From assembly GCF_022271405.1 (NCBI RefSeq), contig NZ_JAJNAL010000006.1, positions 62,001-126,000 on the forward strand: a stretch of 64,000 nt of DNA, written 5' to 3'. Every line of letters begins with the position of its first letter. Position 1 is the stretch's first letter. Shown here piece by piece: positions 8,968 through 17,250 of the stretch. The notes beneath the pieces are model-generated. The model was given only the letters and a program-made list of their open reading frames with translations. It did no database searches and was not told the origin of the DNA. The stretch is from Rhodopseudomonas infernalis. Lineage in GTDB: Bacteria; Pseudomonadota; Alphaproteobacteria; Rhizobiales; Xanthobacteraceae. A program made the position numbers and the translations under genes.

Positions 8968-9435
8968 ATGGCCGATTCCGCTTCGCTCGACATATCCTTC
9001 ACACTGAACGGCGCGCCGCAAACCCGTACGGTGGCGGCGTTCGCGTTGCTGATCGATTTCCTGCGCGACGATCTGGCGCTGACCGGCACCAAGCGCTCCT
9101 GCGACGTGCAGGTGTGCGGCGCCTGCACGGTGCTGGTCGATGGCCTGCCGGTGAGCAGCTGCACGTCGCTCGCCGCCGACATCGACGGCAAATCGGTCAT
9201 CACGGTCGAAGGCCTGGCGCAGCACGGCGAGCTTAGCCCGGTGCAGCAGGCGTTCGTCGATCACGCGGCGATGCAGTGCGGGTTCTGCACGCCGGGTATG
9301 GTGCTGGCGACGACGGCTTTGCTGGAGAGCCATCCGCATCCGACCGAGCAGGAGATCCGTCACTATCTGCGCGGCAACATCTGCCGCTGCACCGGCTACA
9401 TCAAGATTCTCGAAGCGGTGAAAAGCCTTGTCTGA
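8968..9435 (+). CDS. Molybdenum hydroxylase 2Fe-2S small subunit (CoxS type)
   Basis: The 155-residue subunit carries two [2Fe-2S] clusters. The plant-type cluster uses Cys45, Cys50, Cys53 and Cys65 (motif CDVQVCGAC...C). The second, helical cluster uses Cys104, Cys107, Cys139 and Cys141 (QCGFC and ICRC). Length and spacing are normal. The start is ATG 8968, one base after the FAD subunit stop; a longer upstream frame has no support. With the large and medium subunits it completes a three-subunit hydroxylase. Confidence 0.95.
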   Translation: MADSASLDISFTLNGAPQTRTVAAFALLIDFLRDDLALTGTKRSCDVQVCGACTVLVDGLPVSSCTSLAADIDGKSVITVEGLAQHGELSPVQQAFVDHAAMQCGFCTPGMVLATTALLESHPHPTEQEIRHYLRGNICRCTGYIKILEAVKSLV

Positions 9436-10381
9436 GCTCTCCATCTCCAGCGACGGCCGCGACGATCCGGCCGTGTTTCGTGACAAGGTCGCGGCCGGCG
9501 AGGCCGGCGGTGCCGACACGATCTGGATCGCCAACCATCTTTTTCTGCGCGATCCGTCCGTGCTCGGTGCACTCACGCTGTCGGAGACGCAGCGTCTCAA
9601 AGTGGCGCTGATGGCGGTGAGCCCGCTCACTCAGCATCCGGTGCAGATCGCCATGGCGACGGCGACGCTGGCGGAGCGCTTCCCGGGGCGGGTCAAGCTG
9701 TGCCTCGGCGTCGGCGCGCCGGCCGATCTCTCGGCGATCGGCGTCGACGGCGCCAAGCCGCTGCGGGCGATGCGCGAGGCACTGCAGCTGGTCCGCGCGC
9801 TCCTATCCGGCGAGAGCGTGACGTTTCAGGGCGAGAGCTTTCGTGTCGATCGTCGCCGGCTTGCGGCCGCGGCGGCCCACATTCCGATCGTGCTGGCGGC
9901 GTCCGGGCCGCAGATGCTCGAGCTCGCCGGCGCCGAAGCCGACGGCGTGCTGATCAGCGCCGGAGCGTCGGTGCCGTTCGTGCAGCAGACGCTGGGCAGC
10001 GTCGCGCGCGGCGCCAAGGGTCGCAAGGTCAAGACCTCGGGTCTGGTCTATGCGTCGGTCGATGCCGAGGAGCAGCGCGCCAACGACCGCGTCCGCCGCA
10101 TCCTGGCGATCCTGCTGCGCGGCGCGCACCATAAGGCCAATCTCGATCTCGCCGGCAGTGTGCTGGACCAGAGCGCGCTCAACGCCGCCGTGGTGGCGGA
10201 GGATTGGAGCCGCGCCGAGGCGTTGATCGGCGACGACATCGTCGCGCGCCACGCGGCCAGCGGCACGCCCGAGCAGTTGCGCCGCCGGCTCGCCGAGTAT
10301 CACGCCTCCGGCCTCGACGAGATCGTCATCGCCGGGGTGCGAGACGGCGCCCAGATCAAAGCCATCCTAAAATCGTCATGA
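9428..10381 (+). CDS. LLM-class oxidoreductase, probably F420-dependent (Mer-like)
   Basis: The protein has 317 residues and the luciferase-like (bacterial luciferase/LLM) fold. It starts at TTG and overlaps the end of the 2Fe-2S subunit gene. Family features visible are GGADTIWIANH near the N-terminus, the ERFPGRVKLCLGVG segment, and IPIVLAASGPQMLELAG in the middle. LLM enzymes use F420 or FMN. Linkage to F420 biosynthesis genes and to an F420 reductase argues for F420, as in methylenetetrahydromethanopterin reductase (Mer) and related F420 enzymes. A two-component FMN monooxygenase is the alternative, because a flavin reductase lies two genes on. Confidence 0.85.
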   Translation: MSELSISSDGRDDPAVFRDKVAAGEAGGADTIWIANHLFLRDPSVLGALTLSETQRLKVALMAVSPLTQHPVQIAMATATLAERFPGRVKLCLGVGAPADLSAIGVDGAKPLRAMREALQLVRALLSGESVTFQGESFRVDRRRLAAAAAHIPIVLAASGPQMLELAGAEADGVLISAGASVPFVQQTLGSVARGAKGRKVKTSGLVYASVDAEEQRANDRVRRILAILLRGAHHKANLDLAGSVLDQSALNAAVVAEDWSRAEALIGDDIVARHAASGTPEQLRRRLAEYHASGLDEIVIAGVRDGAQIKAILKSS

Positions 10382-10389
10382 GGAAACGC

Positions 10390-11397
10390 ATGAAGTTCAG
10401 TGTCTGTCTATCGACCGGTTTCGAAGGCGTGATGTATCCGATCCCGTTCGCGCGACCCGAGGATTTCATCGCCCAGGCGCAGCTCTGCGAACGGCTCGGT
10501 TACGATTCGGTGTGGGGCAACGATCACATCACCACGCAGAACTACGTCCGCGACCTGTTTCCCGGCAAGCCGCCGAATTTCTACGAGCCGCTGATCGTGC
10601 TGGCCGCGATCGCCGGCGCCACCAAGACCATCAAGCTCGGCACCGCGCTGACCGTGTTGCCGATGCGCGATCCGGTGTATCTCGCCAAGCAGGCGATCTC
10701 TCTCGACCAGATGTCCAACGGCCGCTTCATCATGGCGGTCGGGCTCGGCGCGTATCGCGAAGAGTTTCTCGCCTGGGGCGGATCGCGCGCCGCCAAGGCG
10801 CGGCGCGGCGACATGATGGACGAGGGGCTGAAGGCGCTCGACATGCTGTTCACCGAGCCGAGCGCCAGCCACGAGGGCGCTTACTACTCGTTCAAGGACG
10901 TCGAGATGTTCCCGAAGAGCAGGGCGCAGCCGTTCCCGCTGTACATCGGCGGACACAATCTCGAAGCGATCGAGCGCGCCGCGCGCTACGGCCAGGGCTG
11001 GCTGCCGGGCTGGCGGCCGCTCACCGAAATGGAGCAGCGCATCAAGGATCTCAAGGCGCGGGCGGCCGAGCTCGGCCGCGATCCGGACTCGATCGAGATC
11101 GCCCCGCAGTTTTCCTGCACCATCGCCAAGACGATGGAAGAGGCCGAGAAGCGCTATATGGAGAGCGGTCTGGTCGCGCACCGCGTGTCGCTCGCCTACA
11201 CCGGCCGCGACCTCAGCCATCAGGTCGTCGCCAATCTGGTCGGCTCGCCCGACGTCATCCTCGAGAAGATCGAGAAGCTGCGCGCGATCGGCATCCAGCA
11301 TTGCAGCGCGCTGATGTTCCCGGCCGACACGGTCGAGGAGATGAACGAGCAGATCGAATGGTTCGGCACCGAGGTGATGGCCAAGGTGCCGGCATGA
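10390..11397 (+). CDS. LLM-class oxidoreductase, probably F420-dependent (second copy)
   Basis: This 335-residue LLM-fold protein is distinct from its neighbour. It shows GYDSVWGNDHI near the N-terminus, TIKLGTALTVLP, the GRFIMAVGLGAYREEF motif of F420/FMN LLM enzymes, and PFPLYIGGHNLEAIERAARY. ATG 10390 was chosen because GAGG at 10380-10383 lies six bases upstream; an in-frame ATG at 10378 overlaps the previous stop. Two different LLM enzymes in one train suggest two redox steps on the same substrate, or one F420H2-dependent reduction and one oxygenation. Confidence 0.88.
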   Translation: MKFSVCLSTGFEGVMYPIPFARPEDFIAQAQLCERLGYDSVWGNDHITTQNYVRDLFPGKPPNFYEPLIVLAAIAGATKTIKLGTALTVLPMRDPVYLAKQAISLDQMSNGRFIMAVGLGAYREEFLAWGGSRAAKARRGDMMDEGLKALDMLFTEPSASHEGAYYSFKDVEMFPKSRAQPFPLYIGGHNLEAIERAARYGQGWLPGWRPLTEMEQRIKDLKARAAELGRDPDSIEIAPQFSCTIAKTMEEAEKRYMESGLVAHRVSLAYTGRDLSHQVVANLVGSPDVILEKIEKLRAIGIQHCSALMFPADTVEEMNEQIEWFGTEVMAKVPA

Positions 11398-12026
11398 GCG
11401 ATCCGGCGGCAGGCGCGGCAGACGAGCAGCGGTTCGATCAGATCGATCTCGCCGCGCTCAGCCGCGCCGACCGCTACAAGATGCTGACCGGCGCGGTGAT
11501 CCCGCGGCCGATCGCGTTCGTCACCTCGCTCGGCCCGGGCGACATCGTCAACGCCGCGCCGTTCAGTCAATTCGTGATCCTCGCGGTCGATCCTGGCCTG
11601 CTCGGATTTTCGGTCGGGCCGCGCACCGGCAGCGACGCCGCCAAGGACACGCTCGCCAATGTGCAGCGCACCGGCGAGTTCGTGATCAACATGGTGCCGG
11701 AGGGCTGGGAAGAGATCGTCCAGCAGGCGAGCGAGGAGTATCCGCCGGATGTCAGCGAGGTCGATCTGCTCGGCTTCACGACGCTGCCGTCGTGCCACAT
11801 CCGGACGCCGCGGCTCGCCGGCAGCAAGATCCAGTTCGAGTGCACGCTCGACCAGGTACTGACCTTCGGCGACGCGCCCAACCATCTGGTGGTGGGACGG
11901 ATCGTCGACATGCACGTCGCCGCAGGGCTGACGCAGAACCACAAGATCGATCCCAGGGCCTATGCCCCGGTCGCCCGCATCGGCGGCCGCAACTACGTGC
12001 GGCTCGGCGACATCGTCGGGGTGTAA
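11394..12026 (+). CDS. Flavin reductase-like FMN-binding protein
   Basis: The 210-residue protein has a flavin-reductase-like domain (DIM6/NTAB type). It has the family opening with YKMLTGAVIPRPIAFVTS and then NAAPFSQFVILAVDPGLLGFS, which forms the FMN pocket. It overlaps the previous gene by ATGA. Members reduce FMN for partner monooxygenases or act directly on flavin-like substrates. Here it could supply FMNH2 to one of the two LLM proteins. It is followed by a 45-base gap, the largest inside the train. Confidence 0.85.
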   Translation: MSDPAAGAADEQRFDQIDLAALSRADRYKMLTGAVIPRPIAFVTSLGPGDIVNAAPFSQFVILAVDPGLLGFSVGPRTGSDAAKDTLANVQRTGEFVINMVPEGWEEIVQQASEEYPPDVSEVDLLGFTTLPSCHIRTPRLAGSKIQFECTLDQVLTFGDAPNHLVVGRIVDMHVAAGLTQNHKIDPRAYAPVARIGGRNYVRLGDIVGV

Positions 12027-12071
12027 AGGCCGGCGCAGCCTGCGCTGCCGGCGTCAAGAACAGAGGATGCC

Positions 12072-12737
12072 ATGACTACAAAAACTCATACGATCTGTGT
12101 CGTCGGCGGCACCGGCGCCGAAGGCGGCGGCCTGGCGCTGCGCTGGGCCAAGCACGGCCACCGCGTGATCATCGCCTCGCGCGACGCCGCGAAGGCCAAG
12201 GCGGCGGCCGACGAACTCAATGCCCGGCTCGGCAGCGGCACAGCGGAAGGCGCCGACAGCGCGACCGGCGTCGCGCAGGCCGATATCGTGGTGCTGACCG
12301 TGCCGTACCGGGCACAGATCGCGACCGTGCAGGGGCTGAAGGACGCGCTGCAGGGCAAGATCCTGGTCGACGTCACGGTGCCGCTGGTGCCGCCGAAGGT
12401 CACGCGGGTGCAATTGCCGGAAACCGATTCCTGCGTCGTCGCGGTGCAGACGCTGCTCGGTGAGGGCGTGCGGGTGGTGTCGGCGTTCCAGAACGTGTCG
12501 GCCCACAAGCTCAAGGACCCGGACTACGCCATCGATTGCGACGTGCTGGTTGCCGGCGACGACAAGGAGGCGCGCGCCACCGTGATGCAGCTTGCCGTCG
12601 ACGCCGGGCTGCGCGGCATCGACATCGGGCCGCTGGCGAATTCGGTGGTGTCGGAGAGCCTCACTTCGGCGCTGATCTGGATCAACAAGTTCTATAAGAT
12701 TCCCGACGCGGGAGTGCGGATCACCGGCCTCCCCTGA
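12072..12737 (+). CDS. npdG: NADPH-dependent F420 reductase (F420H2:NADP oxidoreductase, NpdG-like)
   Basis: At 221 residues this is normal length for the F420:NADP oxidoreductase family. The N-terminal Rossmann motif reads VVGGTGAEGGGLA, and IIASRD follows the second strand, consistent with NADP binding through the Arg/Ser pair. The central SAFQNVSAHKL segment is characteristic of the family. The enzyme regenerates F420H2 from NADPH, which would power the LLM reductases upstream. It lies directly before the F420 biosynthesis genes cofE and cofD, a strong functional link. Confidence 0.9.
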   Translation: MTTKTHTICVVGGTGAEGGGLALRWAKHGHRVIIASRDAAKAKAAADELNARLGSGTAEGADSATGVAQADIVVLTVPYRAQIATVQGLKDALQGKILVDVTVPLVPPKVTRVQLPETDSCVVAVQTLLGEGVRVVSAFQNVSAHKLKDPDYAIDCDVLVAGDDKEARATVMQLAVDAGLRGIDIGPLANSVVSESLTSALIWINKFYKIPDAGVRITGLP

Positions 12738-12748
12738 GGAGGGCCATC

Positions 12749-13504
12749 TTGGTCAGACGTGCTGTCGAGCTTTATGCCGTAGAGGGGCTGCCCATGGTGG
12801 CCCCGGGTGATGACCTCGCGGGTCTGATCCTGGAGTCATTGACGTCGGCCGAGGCGCGGCTGCAAGACGGCGACATCGTCGTCATCGCCCAGAAGGTGGT
12901 GTCCAAGGCCGAGGGCCGCAGCGTCGATCTGGCGGCGGTGACGCCGTCACCGCGCGCCGTCGAGATCGCCGCGCAGGCGCATAAGGATCCGCGCGTCGTC
13001 GAACTGATCCTTGCGGAGTCGAGCGAGGTGCTGCGCGTTCGGCCGGGCGTGATCATCGTCGAGCATCGGTTGGGCCTGGTGCTCGCCAATGCCGGCATCG
13101 ACCGCTCCAATGTCGAAGGCGAGGCCGCGCTGCTGCTGCCGCTTGATCCCGACGCTTCGGCCGAACAAATCCGCGCGCGGCTGGTCGCCGAAACCGGCGC
13201 GGCGGTCGGCGTGATGATCATCGACAGCATCGGCCGCGCCTGGCGCAACGGCACGATCGGCACCACGATCGGCGCAAGCGGCATCGTCACGATGAGCGAC
13301 CTGCGCGGTCAGCCCGACCTGTTCGGCCGCAAGCTCGAAACCACCGAGGTCGGCGCCGCCGACGAAGTCGCGGCAGCCGCATCGCTGGTGATGGGTCAGG
13401 CCGCCGAGGCCACGCCAGTGGTGGTGGTCCGCGGGATCGATCTCGCCGGCTCCGGCACCGCGCGTGATCTGTTGCGGCCAAAGCGCATGGATATGTTCAG
13501 ATGA
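12749..13504 (+). CDS. cofE: Coenzyme F420-0:L-glutamate ligase
   Basis: The 251-residue protein starts at TTG with GAGGAGGG twelve bases upstream. It has the CofE opening VEGLPMVAPGDDLAGLI, then LQDGDIVVIAQKVVSKAEGR, and the conserved metal/GTP region IIDSIGRAWRNGTIGTTIG. The enzyme adds gamma-linked glutamate to F420-0 using GTP. This is the short, single-domain form; the C-terminal reductase domain of actinobacterial FbiB is absent. It overlaps cofD by four bases. CofC/FbiD and the deazaflavin synthase CofGH/FbiC are not in this window and must be encoded elsewhere if F420 is made. Confidence 0.93.
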   Translation: MVRRAVELYAVEGLPMVAPGDDLAGLILESLTSAEARLQDGDIVVIAQKVVSKAEGRSVDLAAVTPSPRAVEIAAQAHKDPRVVELILAESSEVLRVRPGVIIVEHRLGLVLANAGIDRSNVEGEAALLLPLDPDASAEQIRARLVAETGAAVGVMIIDSIGRAWRNGTIGTTIGASGIVTMSDLRGQPDLFGRKLETTEVGAADEVAAAASLVMGQAAEATPVVVVRGIDLAGSGTARDLLRPKRMDMFR

Positions 13505-14490
13505 CCACGACCGCAGCGAACGATCGCATCATTGCGTTGGCCGGCGGTGTCGGCGGCGCCAAGCTGGCCGACGGCCTGTCGCATCTGCTTGGCGACAAGC
13601 TCACCGTCGTCGTCAACACCGGCGATGATTTCGAGCACCTCGGATTTCACATCAGCCCCGATCTCGACACGGTCACCTACACGCTCGGCGGCGTCGCCAA
13701 CAGCCAGCAGGGCTGGGGGCTCGAAGGCGAAACGTGGCGCTTCATGGAGCAGCTGGCGCGGCTCGGCGGGCCGGCCTGGTTCAAGCTCGGCGACCGCGAT
13801 CTCGCGACGCATGCCTACCGGACCAATCGGCTCCGCGAGGGCGCGACGCTGACCGAAGTTACCGCCGAGCTGAGTGCCGCACTCGGCGTCACCTCGCGCC
13901 TGCTCCCGATGTCGGACGATGCGGTGCGGACCGTGATCCACAGCGGCGGCCGCAGTATCGCCTTTCAGGAATATTTCGTCCGGCTGGCCTGCGGCGTCCC
14001 GGTCGATCGCATCGCGTTTGCCGGCGCCGCGGCAGCGCAGCTCAATCCTGCGATCGGCGCGCTGCCTCGGCCGGCGGCCGTGATCATCTGCCCGTCGAAT
14101 CCCTATCTCAGCATCGATCCGATCCTGGCAGTGCCCGGCGCCCGGGATTGGCTGAAGGGGCTCGGCGTGCCGATCGTGGTGGTGTCGCCGATCGTCGGCG
14201 GCGCTGCCATCAAGGGCCCGGCGGCCAAGATCATGCAGGAGCTCGACGCGCCGGTGTCGGCGCTCGGCGTCGCTGCGCATTATCAAGGTCTCGCCGACGG
14301 CATCGTCATCGACAGCTGCGATGAAGCGCTGGCGCCGGAGATCGCCGCGCTCGGCATCGCCGTTCACGTGGTGCCGACCGTGATGCGCTCGAAGGCCGAT
14401 CGGGTGGAGTTGGCCGGCAGTTGCCTTGCCTTCGCCCGCACGCTGCCCCGAACACCCGGTGCGGAAGCGGCCCCGGCCTCGACCAAATAG
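13501..14490 (+). CDS. cofD: 2-phospho-L-lactate (or phosphoenolpyruvate) transferase for F420 synthesis
   Basis: The 329-residue CofD/FbiA family protein opens with IIALAGGVGGAKLADGL. NTGDDFEHLGFHISPDLDTV follows, the signature of the Fo-binding region, and VIICPSNPYLSIDPIL and SPIVGGAAIKGPAAKI lie later. It transfers the lactyl- or pyruvyl-phosphate moiety to Fo to give F420-0 or its dehydro form. The start ATG overlaps the cofE stop. It is the last gene of the packed train. The following 85 bases lead to an IclR regulator on the same strand. Confidence 0.94.
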   Translation: MTTTAANDRIIALAGGVGGAKLADGLSHLLGDKLTVVVNTGDDFEHLGFHISPDLDTVTYTLGGVANSQQGWGLEGETWRFMEQLARLGGPAWFKLGDRDLATHAYRTNRLREGATLTEVTAELSAALGVTSRLLPMSDDAVRTVIHSGGRSIAFQEYFVRLACGVPVDRIAFAGAAAAQLNPAIGALPRPAAVIICPSNPYLSIDPILAVPGARDWLKGLGVPIVVVSPIVGGAAIKGPAAKIMQELDAPVSALGVAAHYQGLADGIVIDSCDEALAPEIAALGIAVHVVPTVMRSKADRVELAGSCLAFARTLPRTPGAEAAPASTK

Positions 14491-14575
14491 GCTTTGAAAT
14501 GATCCCGGCAACCGAGTATCCGCATCGCTCGTCGAAGCGGCTGGATCGCGGGCGCGGCAACCGTTTGTCACGGGG

Positions 14576-15364
14576 ATGGCAATCCGAATGATCAGCGTGG
14601 GAAAGACCTCGACCGGCAGCCAGACGGTCGCGCGTGCCTTGGCGGTGCTGGAGTTGCTCGGCCGCGAAGGCGAACTCGGCGTGCGCGAATTGGGCCGTCA
14701 GCTCGGCGTCGCGCCGAGCATCGCGCAGCGGCTGATCAATACCCTGGCCGAAGCCGGCTTCGTCGAGAAGTCGCTCGGCAATTCGAAGTGGAAGATCGGC
14801 TACAAGGCCTTTCAGATCGGTTCGGCATTTCTGGCATCGACCGATCTCAACGCCGCCACCGCGCCGGAACTGCATCTGCTAGCCGAGCAGCATCAGGTCA
14901 ACAGCTTCCTCGGCGTGCTGCGCGCGCCGGACGTCGTGTATTTGGCGGCGGTGCAAAGCGGCGGCCCGATTTCGATTACCAATGCGCCGGGCTCGCGGAC
15001 CTACATCCATTCGACGGCGCTCGGCAAAGCCCTGCTGTTCGACTGTCCGGACGACGAGGTCCACGCGCTGATCGGCGCGGCTCCGCTCAAACAGCTCACC
15101 AAGAAGACAAAACGCTCGGTCTCCGCGATCCTCAAGGATCTCAAGGAAGGTCGTCGGCTCGGCTACGTCATCTGCGACGAGGAGAACCTCGATAACGTCT
15201 TCGCCGTCGGAGCTCCGATCCGTGACGCGACCGGCGGCATCATCGCGGCCCTCAGCGGCGCCGTGCCACGCCAACGCCTATCGTCCCGCGCGATCGAAGA
15301 GCTTTGCGAACTGGTCAAGGCATCGGCCACCCGCGCGTCGCGGAGGCTCGGGTCGCTGAAATAA
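14576..15364 (+). CDS. IclR-family transcriptional regulator
   Basis: The 262-residue protein has an N-terminal winged helix (about residues 15-75, with VRELGRQLGVAPSIAQRLINTL as recognition region) and a C-terminal IclR effector-binding domain containing STALGKALLF and GYVICDEEN. IclR proteins usually control catabolic operons in response to a pathway metabolite, and this one lies at the 3' end of the F420/hydroxylase train on the same strand. The start is either ATG 14576 or ATG 14588; neither has a strong ribosome site. Its likely target, the promoter of the train, is outside the window. Confidence 0.9.
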   Translation: MAIRMISVGKTSTGSQTVARALAVLELLGREGELGVRELGRQLGVAPSIAQRLINTLAEAGFVEKSLGNSKWKIGYKAFQIGSAFLASTDLNAATAPELHLLAEQHQVNSFLGVLRAPDVVYLAAVQSGGPISITNAPGSRTYIHSTALGKALLFDCPDDEVHALIGAAPLKQLTKKTKRSVSAILKDLKEGRRLGYVICDEENLDNVFAVGAPIRDATGGIIAALSGAVPRQRLSSRAIEELCELVKASATRASRRLGSLK

Positions 15365-15662
15365 CGACCCGGTTGCGGTCCTTTCCGCGAGTCGGACACT
15401 GCGGCCCGTGTGGGCGCTCGCAGTTTGAGCGAAGCGCATCCGGCGTCGACGACGGACCTTCTTCGATCAGGCGTGAGTTTTCGACCTTCCTGAAATGTCG
15501 CCATGACGGCCATGCGCATCAAGGCCAGTGCGGGCAGGTGGCGTCTTTGGTCGGCTGGCGCGAGTTCCATGCTGGGAATGCCGCAATTTCGGCTCGGCAT
15601 TGCCGCGTTTGTCGGATGTCCATTTCTCCGAACGTCTGTGCTAGACGGTCCGCGGTGGAGAA

Positions 15663-16691
15663 ATGGATGTGATGCGACGCCTGTGGATTCTGACGAGTTG
15701 CGCGGTGGTTGCGGCGATCTGCTGTTTCGCCGGCGGCCGGGCCGAGGCCGGCGGCTGGGACACCGTGCATCGGTATGTGCACAAAACCAACAGATGCGGC
15801 CCGCACACTGAAGTTCTGGCGTCGATGTACTCGATCGGAACACGGACGGCGAGCGGCGAACCGCTCACCCGCGACGCCCTGACCGCGGCGTCCCACGATT
15901 ATCCGCTCGGCACCACCGTCATGGTCACCAATCCGGTCAACGGGCGCACCTGCGGCATCCGCGTCAATGATCGCGGCCCGTACGGAAAGTCGCGGCAGGT
16001 CGGCGTGAAGATCGACTTCGCCACCGGCGCGGCGCGATGCCTCGGGATGCGGAACACCCAATACGTTTGCCTGCACGGCAACGAGGCCATCGAGGTCGCC
16101 GGCGTCCCGCAGATCGTCGACGGCGACACGGTCGAGATCAGCGGCGCGAAGATTCGGCTGCGGGGGATCGACGCGCCCGAGATGGATCAGCTGTGTTTCG
16201 ATGCCAAAGGCGATCGCTGGAGCTGCGGCATCGCCGCGCGCGACCAGCTTGCGCGGCGGTTCGGCGACAAACCCTGGACCTGCAGGGTCTCCGGTGCCGA
16301 CGAAGACGGCCGATCGCTCGGGACGTGTCTGGTGCAATCCGAGAGTGTCGAGGAGTGGATGGCAGGCTCAGGCTGGGCGTTGGCGTTCACCCGCTACACG
16401 CGCAACTACGAGAAGCCGGAAGCCGTCGCCCGCGAGGCACGGTCCGGGCTCTGGGCCGGAGCTTTCATTCCGCCCTGGGACTGGCGCAGCCGAACCCGCG
16501 AGACCATCGTCCTCGGGGCCGTCATCGTGCCGACCGAAGCAAGGGAAATCCTGCTCGGCCCGGCCGTGGTGGCCGAGGTCCCGTCGCCGGGATGTGGAGC
16601 GAAAGGCAAGGCCGACAAGCGCGGCAAGTGCCGCGTGACCGCCTGCCGCGATTGCGGTCGCGCGAGCGCACATCCTGCGCCACCGCGTTGA
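15663..16691 (+). CDS. Secreted fusion of an RlpA-like double-psi beta-barrel and a thermonuclease (SNase) domain
   Basis: The 342-residue protein has a Sec signal peptide (hydrophobic stretch ending GGRAEAGG near residue 35). Residues about 55-125 match the RlpA double-psi barrel (SMYSIGTRTASGEPL, LPLGT-like YPLGTTVMVTN, VNDRGPYGKSR). Residues about 145-280 match the staphylococcal-nuclease fold: VDGDTVEI, then IRLRGIDAPE with the catalytic Arg, and ARSGLWAG near the end. The tail is Cys/Lys-rich. RlpA proteins act on the cell wall and septum; SNases cut nucleic acids. The pairing in one exported polypeptide is unusual. It stands alone, with about 300 bases of apparently empty sequence before it. 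Confidence 0.85.
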   Translation: MDVMRRLWILTSCAVVAAICCFAGGRAEAGGWDTVHRYVHKTNRCGPHTEVLASMYSIGTRTASGEPLTRDALTAASHDYPLGTTVMVTNPVNGRTCGIRVNDRGPYGKSRQVGVKIDFATGAARCLGMRNTQYVCLHGNEAIEVAGVPQIVDGDTVEISGAKIRLRGIDAPEMDQLCFDAKGDRWSCGIAARDQLARRFGDKPWTCRVSGADEDGRSLGTCLVQSESVEEWMAGSGWALAFTRYTRNYEKPEAVAREARSGLWAGAFIPPWDWRSRTRETIVLGAVIVPTEAREILLGPAVVAEVPSPGCGAKGKADKRGKCRVTACRDCGRASAHPAPPR

Positions 16692-16725
16692 GGACCTTTG
16701 GCTTCGGCTCCCGGTGGGATCGTCG

Positions 16726-16947
16726 ATGAAGTCGATCTCGTCTGATCCAAATCGCAGCGACTTCTACACGGCCGATGAGATCGCCACGTACCGCTCGTCC
16801 CGCCGGCGCGAAAGGCGTTGCGTCTGTCTTGAACTACATGCCCTCTATGAAGGGGTGATATGCCCCTTAGCCGGATTATGCAGGACGCTGGATCTAATTG
16901 CCTCGTGTGGACGCGCCGTCACCTTTCGTTCAGTGCTTGATCATTAG
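16726..16947 (+). CDS. Doubtful small hypothetical ORF
   Basis: This 73-codon frame starts at ATG 16726 (GTG 16714 also in frame). It begins MKSISSDPNRSDFYTADEIATYR, which looks protein-like. It then becomes Cys-rich without a recognisable fold. No clear ribosome site is present and the following 450 bases are degraded. It could be the remnant of a gene or chance coding. Confidence 0.2.
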   Translation: MKSISSDPNRSDFYTADEIATYRSSRRRERRCVCLELHALYEGVICPLAGLCRTLDLIASCGRAVTFRSVLDH

Positions 16948-16962
16948 CTGGCTTGGTAGAAC

Positions 16963-17175
16963 TCAGGAGATCTTGTTCACGTCGACGTCGTACTTCGCCG
17001 CTCGAAGTTCGCGGGCAAGTAAAAGCTTCCAAGCACCGTTCAGATCGTCGTCGCGCTCGTTGATTATGCCCGCCCAATCGCTTGGAATTTCGACCTCGCC
17101 CTTTATAAATCTGAAACTCGGCCGCGCCCTAGGACCGGTTGCGGATCGCCGAGCGAACTGCTGCAGACCGCCCAT
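16963..17175 (-). pseudogene. Possible gene remnant, unknown family
   Basis: The last 45 codons of this leftward frame (FIKGEVEIPSDWAGIINERD and on to DVDVNKIS) have a charged, folded-protein composition. The upstream part is Arg/Gly/Ala-rich noise typical of antisense reading, and no start is convincing. It may be the tail of a gene truncated by rearrangement. I do not recognise the family. Confidence 0.2.
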
Positions 17176-17250
17176 CTCGCACTCTACGCGGCTAAAGGTG
17201 CCTGGCGCGGCACGTCCCGGACTTACGCCTCGGTCAGCCTTGAGCTGACG
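17131..17250 (+). pseudogene. Possible remnant of a GGDEF (diguanylate cyclase) domain C-terminus
   Basis: Frame 1 around 17158-17229 reads LLQTAHLALYAAKGAWRGTS, closely matching the end of GGDEF domains (LL..AD.ALY.AK..GRN..). No start, no upstream GGEEF motif and no long frame surround it, so it can only be a decayed fragment if real. The match is short. Confidence 0.3.

Noticed and set aside
5379-9435. Naming the hydroxylase genes coxLGMS (CO dehydrogenase)
   Set aside because: The form I active-site loop AYRCSFR is missing in the large subunit.
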